64,000 bases of DNA, taken from positions 1 to 64,000 of the forward strand of contig NZ_LGEC01000080.1 in the NCBI RefSeq assembly GCF_001279585.1, read 5' to 3'. Positions 28,137 to 36,327 of the stretch are shown in pieces. Position numbers and translations under genes: made by a program. Below the pieces are notes generated by a model. That model made no database searches. It was not told where the DNA came from and was given only the letters and a program-made list of their open reading frames with translations. Numbering within the stretch: position 1 is the first letter of the stretch; each line of letters opens with the position of its first letter. This stretch comes from Nocardiopsis sp. NRRL B-16309 (GTDB lineage Bacteria > Actinomycetota > Actinomycetes > Streptosporangiales > Streptosporangiaceae).

Positions 28137-29645
28137 ATGACGAAGACACACCGACGGCAGCACGGCAGCACTCCCTCCCGCCTCCGGGCCCGGCTCGGCC
28201 TCCTGATCGTCCTCGGGCCGGTCCTCCTCGTGTCCATGGACGGATCGATCCTGTTCCTGGCCATGCCCCGGGTCAGCCAGGCCCTCGAACCGAGCGCCGA
28301 CCAGGCGCTGTGGATCCTGGACGTGTACGGCTTCGCGGTCGGCTCCCTGCTGATCGCCTTCGGCAACCTCGGCGACCGCTACGGCCGGCTGCGCCTGCTG
28401 CTGATCGGCGCGGCGGTGTTCGGACTCGGTTCGGCGGGGGCGGCCCTCGCCCCGACGCCCGACCTCCTGATCGCCGCTCGGGCCCTGATGGGCGTGGCCG
28501 GAGCGACCCTGCTGCCCTCCGCGCTCGCCGTGCTGAGCGAACTGTTCCCCGAGCCGCGCCGCAGGGCGCGGGCCATCGGCGTCTTCGCCGCCGCGTTCGC
28601 GGCGGGCTTCGCGATCGGCCCGGTCGTCGGCGGCGTGCTGCTGGAGCGGTTCTGGTGGGGCTCGGTGTTCCTGGTGAACCTGCCCGTGATCGCGCTGTTC
28701 CTGGTGTTCGCGCCGATCCTGCTCGGGGAGGTGCGCGCCACCCGTCCGGGGCGCGTCGACGTCCTGAGCGTGGCGACCTCCGCGACGGGCCTGCTGCTGG
28801 CGATCTACGGCCTCAAGCACCTGGCGGCCGAGGGGACGTCGCCCGCGTCCCTGGCCGCCCTCGTCCTCGGCCTCGCCCTGGTGGCCTGGTTCGCCGTGCG
28901 CCAGCGGACGCTCGACGACCCGCTGATCGACTTCTCGCTCTTCCGCGACCGGGTCTTCAGCATCGCGGTCGTCACGGGCCTGCTGCCGCTGGCCGCCTGG
29001 TCGGCGATCGCCTACCTGGCCGGGATGTACCTGCAGTCCGTCCTCGGCCTCGACATCCTGCGCGCGGCCCTGCTCGCCCTGCCGGGAGCGGCCGTCCTGA
29101 CGATCACGTCGATCGTCACACCCTTCATCGCCGACCGTGTCGGCAAGCGCACGGTGCTGGTCACCGCGCACGCCGCCATCGCGGTGGGCCTGCTGTTCCT
29201 CCTCCCCACCACGGTCGGGGGCGGGACGGGCTGGTACGTCCTGTCCGCGGCCGTCGCGGGCATCGGCTACGGGATCTCGTTCAGCGTGGTCGCCGACACC
29301 GCCGTCGGCGCGGTGCCGCCGGAGCGCGCCGGATCGGCCGGGGCCATCGCGGAGACGAGCAACGAGATCGGCAACGCGCTCGGCATCGCCCTCCTCGGCT
29401 CCCTCGCCGCCCTGGTGTTCCGCCTGGACGGCCCGGGCCTGGCCCCGACCCTGGACGAGACGCTGCTCCTGCCGGACCTCGCCGGTGCCGCCGCGCTGGA
29501 GGCGAGGGCGGCCTTCGTCGGCGGACTGCACCTGGTCGCGGTCGTGGCCTCGGCGCTCCACGTCGTGCTCGGCGCCGCGGCCCTGCGCTGGCTCCCCCGT
29601 TCGCCGCGCCGCGCGGACTCCGTGAAGCCCCTGACACGGTCCTAG
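28137..29645 (+). CDS. MFS drug/metabolite:H+ antiporter (DHA2, 14-helix type)
   Basis: This protein is about 502 aa with roughly 14 hydrophobic segments. Helix 1 carries VSMDGSILFLAMPRVS (the DHA2 motif D1), and motif A is GNLGDRYGRLRLL. Motif C-like GFAIGPVVGGVLLERFWW is present in helix 5. These features define the QacA/EmrB/SmvA exporter group. The exact substrate is unknown. ATG 28137 is picked over ATG 28128; neither has a strong ribosome site. It is probably controlled by the divergent XRE regulator. Confidence 0.88.
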   Translation: MTKTHRRQHGSTPSRLRARLGLLIVLGPVLLVSMDGSILFLAMPRVSQALEPSADQALWILDVYGFAVGSLLIAFGNLGDRYGRLRLLLIGAAVFGLGSAGAALAPTPDLLIAARALMGVAGATLLPSALAVLSELFPEPRRRARAIGVFAAAFAAGFAIGPVVGGVLLERFWWGSVFLVNLPVIALFLVFAPILLGEVRATRPGRVDVLSVATSATGLLLAIYGLKHLAAEGTSPASLAALVLGLALVAWFAVRQRTLDDPLIDFSLFRDRVFSIAVVTGLLPLAAWSAIAYLAGMYLQSVLGLDILRAALLALPGAAVLTITSIVTPFIADRVGKRTVLVTAHAAIAVGLLFLLPTTVGGGTGWYVLSAAVAGIGYGISFSVVADTAVGAVPPERAGSAGAIAETSNEIGNALGIALLGSLAALVFRLDGPGLAPTLDETLLLPDLAGAAALEARAAFVGGLHLVAVVASALHVVLGAAALRWLPRSPRRADSVKPLTRS

Positions 29646-29708
29646 AATCGGTTCCGAAGGAGGAGGCGGGTGGCAAGGGCGCGCCTCCACGCGGAGAACC
29701 CCGGACAG

Positions 29709-29750
29709 AAAAAGACCTGGGGCCTTCCGCGATGCGGAAAGCCCCAGGTC
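29709..29750 (-). terminator. Intrinsic terminator for tRNA-Ser
   Basis: A 17-bp stem with one mismatch (29714-29730 with 29734-29750) has a 3-nt loop and, on the minus strand, is followed by five U residues (A run at 29709-29713). It lies 7 nt downstream of the tRNA. Confidence 0.85.
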
Positions 29751-29756
29751 AGAGTG

Positions 29757-29843
29757 CGGAGGATATGGGATTTGAACCCATGAGGGGGTTGCCCCCCAAC
29801 CGCATTAGCAGTGCGGCGCCCTAGGCCTCTAGGCGAATCCTCC
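29757..29843 (-). tRNA. tRNA-Ser(GCU)
   Basis: On the minus strand the acceptor stem GGAGGAT pairs with ATCCTCC. The anticodon loop CTGCTAA gives anticodon GCU, reading AGC/AGU serine codons. A long variable arm (TTGGGGGGCAACCCCC), typical of serine tRNAs, and the T-loop GGTTCAAATCC are present. The length is 87 nt and no CCA is encoded. An intrinsic terminator follows directly. Confidence 0.95.
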
Positions 29844-29906
29844 TGGCTCGCACCAGACTACGGCCCCGCGGTCCGCTGCGCAAAACGAAAGTCCTGGGAG
29901 GCGGTG

Positions 29907-30434
29907 TCAGGACGTGGTGCGCTCGATGATCAGGTCGGCGTCGCGGCGCAGCTTCTCCACCGCGCGGGACAGGGTGCTCTTGACGGTGCCGAGCGTGACG
30001 CCCATGCGCGCGGCGATCTGGTTCTCCGTGAGGTCCTCGTAGTAGCGCAGGACGACCGTGGTGCGCTGGCGGGCGGGAAGGCGTTCGATGGACCGGCCGA
30101 CCACGTCGGCGAGGTCGCTGCGCCAGGTGGGGTCGTCGACGCGCTGTTCCGGGATCTCGTCGGTCGGGTAGACGTCGAGCCGGGTGCGGCGCCACTCCGA
30201 GATCTGGGTGTTGACCATCGCGCGGCGCACGTACCCGTCGCGGGCGTTGGGGTTGGAGATCCGGCCCCAGGCCAGGAAGGTCTTGACGAGCGCGGCCTGG
30301 AGCAGGTCCTCGGCGTCGGCGTGGCTGCCGGTGAGCGACCGCGCCATGCGGAGCAGTGCCGGTCCGCGCTCGGCCACGTAGCTGCTGAACTCGTCGTACC
30401 TGGGGGTCCGGGTCGCCTCCGACACATCGACCAC
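29907..30434 (-). CDS. SigE-family ECF RNA polymerase sigma factor
   Basis: This 175-aa sigma factor has region 2 (LLRMARSLTGSHADAEDLLQAALVKTFLAW) and region 4 (TENQIAARMGVTLGTVKSTLSRAVEKLRR). The Streptomyces SigE type is usually made without an adjacent anti-sigma factor, and none is seen here. Start GTG 30434 is the first start in frame, with a poor ribosome site. It is divergent from a RlpA-like/MauE-like gene pair and may control it (inference). Confidence 0.9.
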   Translation of the reverse strand: MVDVSEATRTPRYDEFSSYVAERGPALLRMARSLTGSHADAEDLLQAALVKTFLAWGRISNPNARDGYVRRAMVNTQISEWRRTRLDVYPTDEIPEQRVDDPTWRSDLADVVGRSIERLPARQRTTVVLRYYEDLTENQIAARMGVTLGTVKSTLSRAVEKLRRDADLIIERTTS

Positions 30435-30626
30435 CGATTTCGCGCTATGTGGGACCGATCACGTTTCTTCCCTTCACTCTCACACAGGGCACGCAAATAC
30501 TTCGCCTCAGGCATGCCATGTGCTGACAAACCGCTCGACGGACCCGTTCCAGAGCCTGCGTCGCGTGCGGCGTTCCGCCCCCTTCGCCCCGGGAGCGCCG
30601 TGTGATGCAATGCCCTGGCCATCCGA

Positions 30627-30650
30627 CCGACATGTCGTGGCACGTGTCGG
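30627..30650. promoter_or_regulatory. Nested palindrome upstream of the RlpA-like gene
   Basis: CCGACA and TGTCGG form outer arms, and CGTG/CACG pair inside. The palindrome lies 80 nt before ATG 30730 in the 295-nt region shared with the sigma factor gene. No other structure was assigned in that region. Confidence 0.35.
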
Positions 30651-30729
30651 CGTGTGAGCGGCGATCCAGGGGTCCGACCAGCACAATGGGCACAGAGGAC
30701 GAGTCGGGCGACAAGGGGGCGCGGGCGAC

Positions 30730-31698
30730 ATGTCACTGATGACCGAACACGGGCGGGATCGGCGGAGGTTCACGGCGGCTGTGCTGGGCGCCGACACCGC
30801 GCCCGCGCCCGCACCCGTCAGCCCCCGCGTGTCCCGCGGGGTCGTGGTGGACGCCACCTCGTACATGCTGTGCCTGGCCACGCCGGAGGGGGAGGAACGC
30901 TTCCTCTACGAGCGCGTCACCTCCTTCTGGCGCGGCGCCGAGGTCGGCCCCGAGGCGATCAGGCCCGGCGACGACGCGGTCGTCCTGTGCGCGCACGACG
31001 GCCGACTGGTGGCCGAACGCGTCTGGGCGCAGGCCGCCCGCGTCAGCGGGGTCATCACCGGCTGCGAGGGCGACGCCCTGGAGGTCGACCCCGGGCACGG
31101 GCGGCCGCGTGTGCCGGTCGCCGTCCCCTACCGCTCCTCGGGACGGATCGGTGTGCGCCATCCGCGGCTGGAACCCGGCTACGCCTTCGACGCCGTGGGG
31201 GTGTGGCACGGGGGTGAGGTCCGGGCGGTGCGGCCCGCCACCACACAGCCGCCCTATCCCGTCGCCGCCACACCGCAACGGCCGCCGACCCCCCGGTTCT
31301 CCGGCACGGTGAGCGGTATCGCGACCTGGTACGACCCCGCGTGGGGGCGCGCCACCCACCTGGACCCCAGGGCGCGGGTGCACGGCGTCGCCTACCCGGC
31401 GCTCGACCGCGTCGGCCACGACGGCTGCGACCGCCGCACCCCGTGTGCGCCGTTGCCGCTGCTGTCGACCGGCGCAACCCTGCGCCTGCGCAACGACTGC
31501 ACGCGGGCCGCCACCGTGGTCCCGGTGATCGACTGCGCCGCGGCCGACAGCTGGCTGTGCGACCTGTGCCCCTCGTGCGGGGGCCAGGGCGCCGGGCGGA
31601 TCGCCTCCCTCACCATGACCGGGTTCGTCGCACTGGGCGGACGCCTGGAGGACGGCTGTTTCAACGCGACGATCACCGTCGCGGAGGGGGAGGGATGA
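30730..31698 (+). CDS. Cysteine-rich protein with RlpA-like double-psi beta-barrel domain
   Basis: This 322-aa protein has an N-terminal part (residues 1-180) I do not recognise. A Pro-rich linker follows, then a C-terminal domain beginning SGTVSGIATWYDP and continuing through GATLRLRNDC and a VPVIDC block, resembling RlpA/expansin-type double-psi barrels. Cysteines are clustered, most clearly in WLCDLCPSCGGQG. No convincing signal peptide is present, although RDRRRFTAAVLG resembles a weak twin-arginine start. The stop overlaps the next gene by ATGA, so it works with a MauE-like membrane protein. Function unknown; a cell-wall or redox role is possible. Confidence 0.6.
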   Translation: MSLMTEHGRDRRRFTAAVLGADTAPAPAPVSPRVSRGVVVDATSYMLCLATPEGEERFLYERVTSFWRGAEVGPEAIRPGDDAVVLCAHDGRLVAERVWAQAARVSGVITGCEGDALEVDPGHGRPRVPVAVPYRSSGRIGVRHPRLEPGYAFDAVGVWHGGEVRAVRPATTQPPYPVAATPQRPPTPRFSGTVSGIATWYDPAWGRATHLDPRARVHGVAYPALDRVGHDGCDRRTPCAPLPLLSTGATLRLRNDCTRAATVVPVIDCAAADSWLCDLCPSCGGQGAGRIASLTMTGFVALGGRLEDGCFNATITVAEGEG

Positions 31699-32765
31699 CC
31701 ATGCCGGAGTTCATCGTGGCGCCGGAGACCGTGGACGCCGTCCGGCAGGTCCAGCTGCCGCTGCTGGCGGCGCTGCTGCTGCTCGGCGCGGCGGCCAAGA
31801 CACTGAGCCGCTCGGAGGGGTCGGGGCTGGCCGTCCTGCTCCCCGCGCGCCTGCGCCGCCCGGCCGCGTTCGGCACCGGTGTCGTGGAGCTGGTCCTGGC
31901 CGTGGGCCTGCTGGTCCTCACCGGACCCTGGGCAACGGTCGCGCGGTGGGGTACGGCGGCCCTGTTCGCGGGCTCGGTGGTGGTGCTCGTCCTGGTGCGC
32001 CGCCGTGACCCGGAGGCGGGCTGCGGCTGCTTCGGGGGTCTGAGCCGGACCCCGATCGGATGGCGCACACTGGCCCGGGCCGGACTGCTCGCCGCGGCGG
32101 CTCTGGGCACGCTCGGCATGGCGACCACCGGCTGGCAGGTCGCCGCCGCGCCGACGGCCGCGCACGGCTGGGTGCTGGGCATCGAACTGCTGCTGCTGGC
32201 CCTGCTCAGCCCCGAACTGCGTGACATGGCCTCCCGTGCGCTCGCCAGTCAGCCCTGCGAGCTGCGCGAGGTCTCCCCGCGCCGGACGAGGGCGCGGCTG
32301 CGGTCCAGCGACGTGTGGCGGACCAACCGTCCGGTCCTGCTCGCCGACGAGCCCGAGGACGAGTGGCGGCACGGCTGCTGGCGCTTCCAGCGCTTCGACG
32401 GCATGCGGCACGGGCGCCGCGTCGACGTGGTCTTCGCGGTGCGCGTGGGCGGTCGGCGCCGGACCGCCGTCCGCGCGGTCCTGGTCGACAGGGAGAGCGG
32501 TGCGGTGGCCGCGTCCTTCGGCGCGGTGACCACGCACGAACTCCTCGGCCCGCCCCGCCGCCTGCTCTCGCCCGCCGAGGCGGCCAGGCGCGACGCGGCC
32601 AGGATCGACGCCGAACGGGCCGCGCGGACGCTCCGCGCCGCCCGCGAGCACCCGGCCGGGCGCGCCCCCGCGGAGCCCCGGGACGGGGCCGCGGTGCCCG
32701 CGCAGGGCGTGGGCGGGCACGACGCCCGGGACAGCGACGCCGGACGCCAGCCCGCCGGCGGCTAG
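31695..32765 (+). CDS. MauE-like membrane protein with C-terminal soluble domain
   Basis: This 356-aa protein has an N-terminal MauE/DoxX-like bundle of about four to five helices (residues 15-180), including the MauE-type motif EAGCGCFGGLSRTP. MauE proteins help deliver disulfides or electrons during maturation of methylamine dehydrogenase and related exported proteins. The C-terminal 170 residues are charged and soluble, with no known domain; they end in a low-complexity Ala/Arg/Glu stretch. ATG 31695 overlaps the upstream stop and is preceded by GGAGGGGGAGGG. Pairing with a Cys-rich protein suggests a thiol-redox partnership (inference). Confidence 0.7.
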   Translation: MTMPEFIVAPETVDAVRQVQLPLLAALLLLGAAAKTLSRSEGSGLAVLLPARLRRPAAFGTGVVELVLAVGLLVLTGPWATVARWGTAALFAGSVVVLVLVRRRDPEAGCGCFGGLSRTPIGWRTLARAGLLAAAALGTLGMATTGWQVAAAPTAAHGWVLGIELLLLALLSPELRDMASRALASQPCELREVSPRRTRARLRSSDVWRTNRPVLLADEPEDEWRHGCWRFQRFDGMRHGRRVDVVFAVRVGGRRRTAVRAVLVDRESGAVAASFGAVTTHELLGPPRRLLSPAEAARRDAARIDAERAARTLRAAREHPAGRAPAEPRDGAAVPAQGVGGHDARDSDAGRQPAGG

Positions 32766-32972
32766 GTCGTGTTTTTTTGCGGCATTCCGGGCTCGCGGCC
32801 GTCAGGCCGCCTCTTGCTGCGCCTCTGCGCTCGTGCAGCACGACCAGGCTGAACGTCGCACATCGCCGTGCGAGAGATGGCCTGGCGACCGCTCGCTCAC
32901 CCGAAAGCCCGCAGAAGAACACTCCCGAGCCCCGCGGCCCTCCCGTGCCGCACGTCGCGCACGACCTAGCCG
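32759..32972. repeat. 13-bp inverted repeat enclosing a 200-bp spacer
   Basis: CGGCTAGGTCGTG (32759-32771) and its exact complement (32960-32972) bracket the gap between two convergent genes. Each arm contains the TAG stop of its flanking gene. The inside has a T7 run and short GTCGTGC/GCACGAC repeats but no gene. Confidence 0.6.
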
Positions 32973-33736
32973 TCGAGCATCTGTCCCTGGCGCTCGATGC
33001 TGGCCTCGGTGAACTCCACGAGCATCTCCTCGTAGTCCTCCTGGTCGCCCGTGCCCAGGATGGAGGTCGTGCCGACCAGCCCGCCGTTGCGGTACATGAG
33101 GCTGTACATGTTGTTCTGCTCCTCCGTGGAGGAGACCTCGATCGCGAAGGCGCGCGACTCGTCGGCGAACTCGGGCATGTCCAGTTCGCTCACCCCGTAC
33201 TCGGACGAGGTGCCGTCCTCGTAGGTGGCGCTGTAGGACGAGCAGGACTCCGGCGGCTCGGTGGCCATGGCCTCCTCCGCGACGGACGGTTCGAGCCGTA
33301 CGAGCATGTGGGAGAGCGCGCCCTCGGACCACTCGTAGGCCGCGATCGAGGCGGGCGCGTCCTGGACGCCGTCCAGGTCGCCCCAGCGGTTGGCGGCGTC
33401 GACGCACTCGGGTTTGTCCAGCTCGGTGCTGGCCCGCACTTCCTCGCTGTACCGCACTGTGACAAGCTCGGAGTAGACGCCGCTCTCACTGCCCTCGGGC
33501 ATCAGCGTGGCGTCGTGCAGGCTCAGGACCTGCGCGTCGTGCAGTTCCGCGGCGGCCTCGGAGCCCGGTCCACCGGTCTCCTCCTCTCCACCGCCGCCGC
33601 ACGCGCTGACCATGACCACCGATGACAGGGCGACGGGGAGGACCAATGATCGGACGGCCGTCCTGGTCTCCTCGGCGTGAGGGCGCCGACCAGCCGTGAT
33701 CCGGTTCCGATCGGCGGGACGATGACGCAAACGCAT
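32966..33736 (-). CDS. Predicted lipoprotein of unknown function
   Basis: This 256-aa protein starts at ATG 33736 with GAGGAG upstream. A charged N-terminus precedes the hydrophobic segment SLVLPVALSSVVMVSAC and then CGGGGEE, giving a lipobox VSAC with lipidation Cys near residue 46. The mature part is acidic and Ser/Glu-rich and has no recognised domain; two further Cys (ECVDAANRW and ESCSSYSA) could form a disulfide. It resembles actinobacterial lipoproteins of the sensor or PknH-like-domain type, but I cannot assign a family. It is divergent from the HisC-like gene. Confidence 0.75.
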   Translation of the reverse strand: MRLRHRPADRNRITAGRRPHAEETRTAVRSLVLPVALSSVVMVSACGGGGEEETGGPGSEAAAELHDAQVLSLHDATLMPEGSESGVYSELVTVRYSEEVRASTELDKPECVDAANRWGDLDGVQDAPASIAAYEWSEGALSHMLVRLEPSVAEEAMATEPPESCSSYSATYEDGTSSEYGVSELDMPEFADESRAFAIEVSSTEEQNNMYSLMYRNGGLVGTTSILGTGDQEDYEEMLVEFTEASIERQGQMLDG

Positions 33737-33845
33737 GGTGGTATCTCCTCGTTTGTGCGATATTTCCGCTGGGAGCGGTGAGCGACCCGGGGCACGAAGT
33801 TGCTGAGCGTGTCGCGGGGCTAGCACAAAGTATTGAGGAAGGACA

Positions 33846-34928
33846 ATGGTGTCGGAGTCGAAATCGCCATATCTGCGGTCGGTGCTGGAGAGCATGCCCG
33901 CCTACAAGCCCGGTCTGCGCGTCGTCGGGCCCGACGGGCGATCGATCAAGCTGTCCTCCAACGAGAGCCCCTACGGGCCGCTCCCGTCCGTGCGTGAGGC
34001 CATCGCCCGGGCGTCCGCCGACCTGAACCGCTACCCGGACCCGGGCGCGACCGAACTGGTCACCGCGCTCGCCGGACACCTGGGCGTCCCCGAGGAGCAC
34101 GTCGCCCTGGGCGCCGGCTCGGTCGGCCTGCTCCAGCAGCTGCTGGCGGCCGTCGGCGACCCGGGCGCGGAGGTCGTCTACGCCTGGCGCTCCTTCGAGG
34201 CCTACCCCCTGCTGGCGGACCTGGCCGGGGTCACCTCCGTGCGGGTGCCGCTCAGGGACGAGACGCACGACCTCGACGCCCTCGCCGAGGCCGTCACGGA
34301 CCGGACCCGCATGGTGCTGGTGTGCAACCCCAACAACCCGACCGGTACCGCGGTCGGCGAGCGGGAGCTGACCCGCTTCCTGGACCGGGTCCCCGACCAC
34401 GTGCTGGTGATCCTGGACGAGGCCTACCGCGAGTACGTCCGCGGCCCCGAGGTGCCCGACGGCCTGGACCTGTACCGGGACCGTCCCAACGTGGCGGTCC
34501 TGCGGACCTTCTCCAAGGCCTACGGGCTCGCCGCCGTCCGGCTCGGCTACCTCGTGGGCCACCCGCACGTCGCGGGCGCCGTCCGCAAGACCCTCGTGCC
34601 GTTCGCGGTGAACCACCTCGCGCAGGCCGCCGGGATCGCCTCGATCTCGGCCGAGGACGAGCTGCTGGAGCGGGTCGCGCTCACCGTCAAGGAGCGCGAC
34701 CGCGTCCGCGACGCGCTCGTCGCCTCCGGGTGGACGGTGCCGCGCAGCGAGGCCAACTTCGTGTGGCTGCGCGTGGACGGGGACACCCTGGACTTCGCCG
34801 CCGCCTGTGCGCGCGAGGGCGTGGCGATCCGGCCCTTCGACGGCGAGGGCGCCCGGGTGAGCCTGGGCACGCCCGAGGAGAACGACGTGTTCCTGGCCGT
34901 GGCCACCGCCTACCCGAAGCGCCGCTAG
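33846..34928 (+). CDS. Histidinol-phosphate/aromatic aminotransferase family protein (HisC-like)
   Basis: This 360-aa fold-type I PLP aminotransferase has motifs LSSNESPYGP, VCNPNNPTGT and ILDEAYREYV, and the PLP Lys in TFSKAYGLAAVRLGY (near 224). Length and motifs fit HisC or the phenylalanine aminotransferase Pat. No his operon genes surround it, so it may serve aromatic amino acids or be a second HisC. ATG 33846 is preceded by GAGGAAGG. Promoters lie in the 109-nt divergent region shared with the lipoprotein. Confidence 0.9.
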   Translation: MVSESKSPYLRSVLESMPAYKPGLRVVGPDGRSIKLSSNESPYGPLPSVREAIARASADLNRYPDPGATELVTALAGHLGVPEEHVALGAGSVGLLQQLLAAVGDPGAEVVYAWRSFEAYPLLADLAGVTSVRVPLRDETHDLDALAEAVTDRTRMVLVCNPNNPTGTAVGERELTRFLDRVPDHVLVILDEAYREYVRGPEVPDGLDLYRDRPNVAVLRTFSKAYGLAAVRLGYLVGHPHVAGAVRKTLVPFAVNHLAQAAGIASISAEDELLERVALTVKERDRVRDALVASGWTVPRSEANFVWLRVDGDTLDFAAACAREGVAIRPFDGEGARVSLGTPEENDVFLAVATAYPKRR

Positions 34929-35020
34929 GGAGTGTCGGGGAGGGGTCGCCGGTGCCGCCCGGGTTCGAGCGGGCGCCGGCGGCCCCTTTCCCGTGAGGAG
35001 CCCCGTGAGCCGGACGGCGG

Positions 35021-35563
35021 CTACCAGGCGGCCGCGGCGGCGACCCGCGCCGCCACCTGCGCGACGGTGAGCCCGTCCGTGGCCACGCGCACGGTCCCGT
35101 CCGGGGCCTCGGCCGCCAGACGGGCGGCCATGCGCCGGCTGCGCTCGATGTGGGCCGGGAGCTGTGACCCGGTCTCGCGCCGGGCGAGCCGCTCCCGCAC
35201 CACCTCCTCCCCGGCCGTGAGCAGCACGAGTGTGAAGCGCAGGGGCCCCGGGCCCAGCGCCCGGCGGAACATCGGCACTTCGAGGAGGCTGACCGTGTTG
35301 GTGTACACCAGGCGGTGGTGGCCCAGCTCGGCGTAGTTCGACCAGACGGCGGCCAGGTTGCGCTCGGTCACACCCGACCGGGCCGGGTCGTCCGCGGGGG
35401 CGGGATGGACCTGGTCGAGCATGTCACCCTCGATCACGCAGTGCGCCACGTCCCTGGCGCGGAGCAGGACCGAGACCTCCCATCCGACGGTCGTCTTGCC
35501 GACACCGGAGCCGCCGCCGATGAGCAGTACCTGACGCGGGCCCGTGGTCGAGGAGTCGTTCAT
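35021..35563 (-). CDS. P-loop kinase-like ATPase
   Basis: This 180-aa single-domain P-loop protein has Walker A GGGSGVGKTTVGWE near the N-terminus, a substrate-side Asp in CVIEGDMLD and a lid-like ERLARRETGSQLP. Size and order resemble small-molecule or nucleotide kinases (AAA_18/shikimate or gluconate kinase-like). The substrate is not known. It is separated by 65 nt from the upstream CGNR gene on the same strand and may be co-transcribed with it. Confidence 0.75.
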   Translation of the reverse strand: MNDSSTTGPRQVLLIGGGSGVGKTTVGWEVSVLLRARDVAHCVIEGDMLDQVHPAPADDPARSGVTERNLAAVWSNYAELGHHRLVYTNTVSLLEVPMFRRALGPGPLRFTLVLLTAGEEVVRERLARRETGSQLPAHIERSRRMAARLAAEAPDGTVRVATDGLTVAQVAARVAAAAAW

Positions 35564-35628
35564 GGCTCACCAGCCTGCCCCTCCACGGGCGCGGGCGCAC
35601 CTGGCTATACACAGCCTGTGGACACCGC

Positions 35629-36249
35629 TCAGTCCGCCGCGGCCCGCGTGCGCCGGGCGTAGGCACGGGCGGCGCGGGCGCGGTCGCCGCAGCGCACCGA
35701 GCACCAGTGGCGGCGGGGGTGCGTCCGAATCAGGTAGCGGTCGCACGGCGGCGAACCGCACGCGGTGAGCCGTTCGGCGTCCGGCGCGGTGAGGAGTTCG
35801 GCGGCGTCGGCGGCCAGCAGCGCGAGGGCGTGGTCCACGATCTGCGTGGCCGGGTGCGAGGCGGCCCGGTAGGGGCCGCCGACCGGGTCCCAGTGCAGGA
35901 GCGAGGCCGTGGGAACCCTGGTCAGCGCGTCGTTGAGGGCGTCCACGGCCTCGGGGTCGGCCGGGGCGCCCTCGATCCGGGCGGCGATCAGCGTCCTGGT
36001 CCGGTCACGGAGCCCGCGCAGCTTCCCGGCGCAGAAGTCCCACAACCGGGCGTCCTCCGGAGCGAGCCCGCGCTCGACGAGCCACCGCGTGGCGGCCGCG
36101 GGCGAGTCGAGGAGGTCGACCCGCCGGCCTCCGGGCACGGACACGACGCTGTTGGCGAAGTCGAGGGAGGGGTAGCGCTCGGCGCCCGGTGCGGGAGGCG
36201 GCACAGCGCGAGCGGACTCGGAGGTCTGGGTCTCCTTCATGGTTCTCAT
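35629..36249 (-). CDS. CGNR zinc-finger regulator (ABATE domain)
   Basis: This 206-aa protein has an N-terminal ABATE-like stress domain (LDFANSVVS then helical) and a C-terminal zinc finger. The zinc finger cysteines are CGSPPCDRY and HWCSVRCGDRARAARAYARR; the name-giving CGNR is CGDR here. Such proteins are predicted transcription regulators. It starts at ATG 36249, or ATG 36240. It is divergent from an MBL hydrolase with nested palindromes between, so it probably regulates that gene. Confidence 0.85.
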   Translation of the reverse strand: MRTMKETQTSESARAVPPPAPGAERYPSLDFANSVVSVPGGRRVDLLDSPAAATRWLVERGLAPEDARLWDFCAGKLRGLRDRTRTLIAARIEGAPADPEAVDALNDALTRVPTASLLHWDPVGGPYRAASHPATQIVDHALALLAADAAELLTAPDAERLTACGSPPCDRYLIRTHPRRHWCSVRCGDRARAARAYARRTRAAAD

Positions 36250-36267
36250 GTTATCGATTGCTTTCAA

Positions 36268-36297
36268 CCGTGAGACTCGCATAGTCTCGTCTCACGG
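36268..36297. promoter_or_regulatory. Nested palindromic operator candidate
   Basis: Outer arms CCGTGAGAC (36268-36276) and GTCTCACGG (36289-36297) enclose inner arms GAGACT (36272-36277) and AGTCTC (36283-36288). The site lies between the divergent CGNR and MBL genes, and CCGTGAG recurs at 36314. Confidence 0.55.
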
Positions 36298-36327
36298 CAA
36301 AAACACAATCTATCCGTGAGGTGTTCC

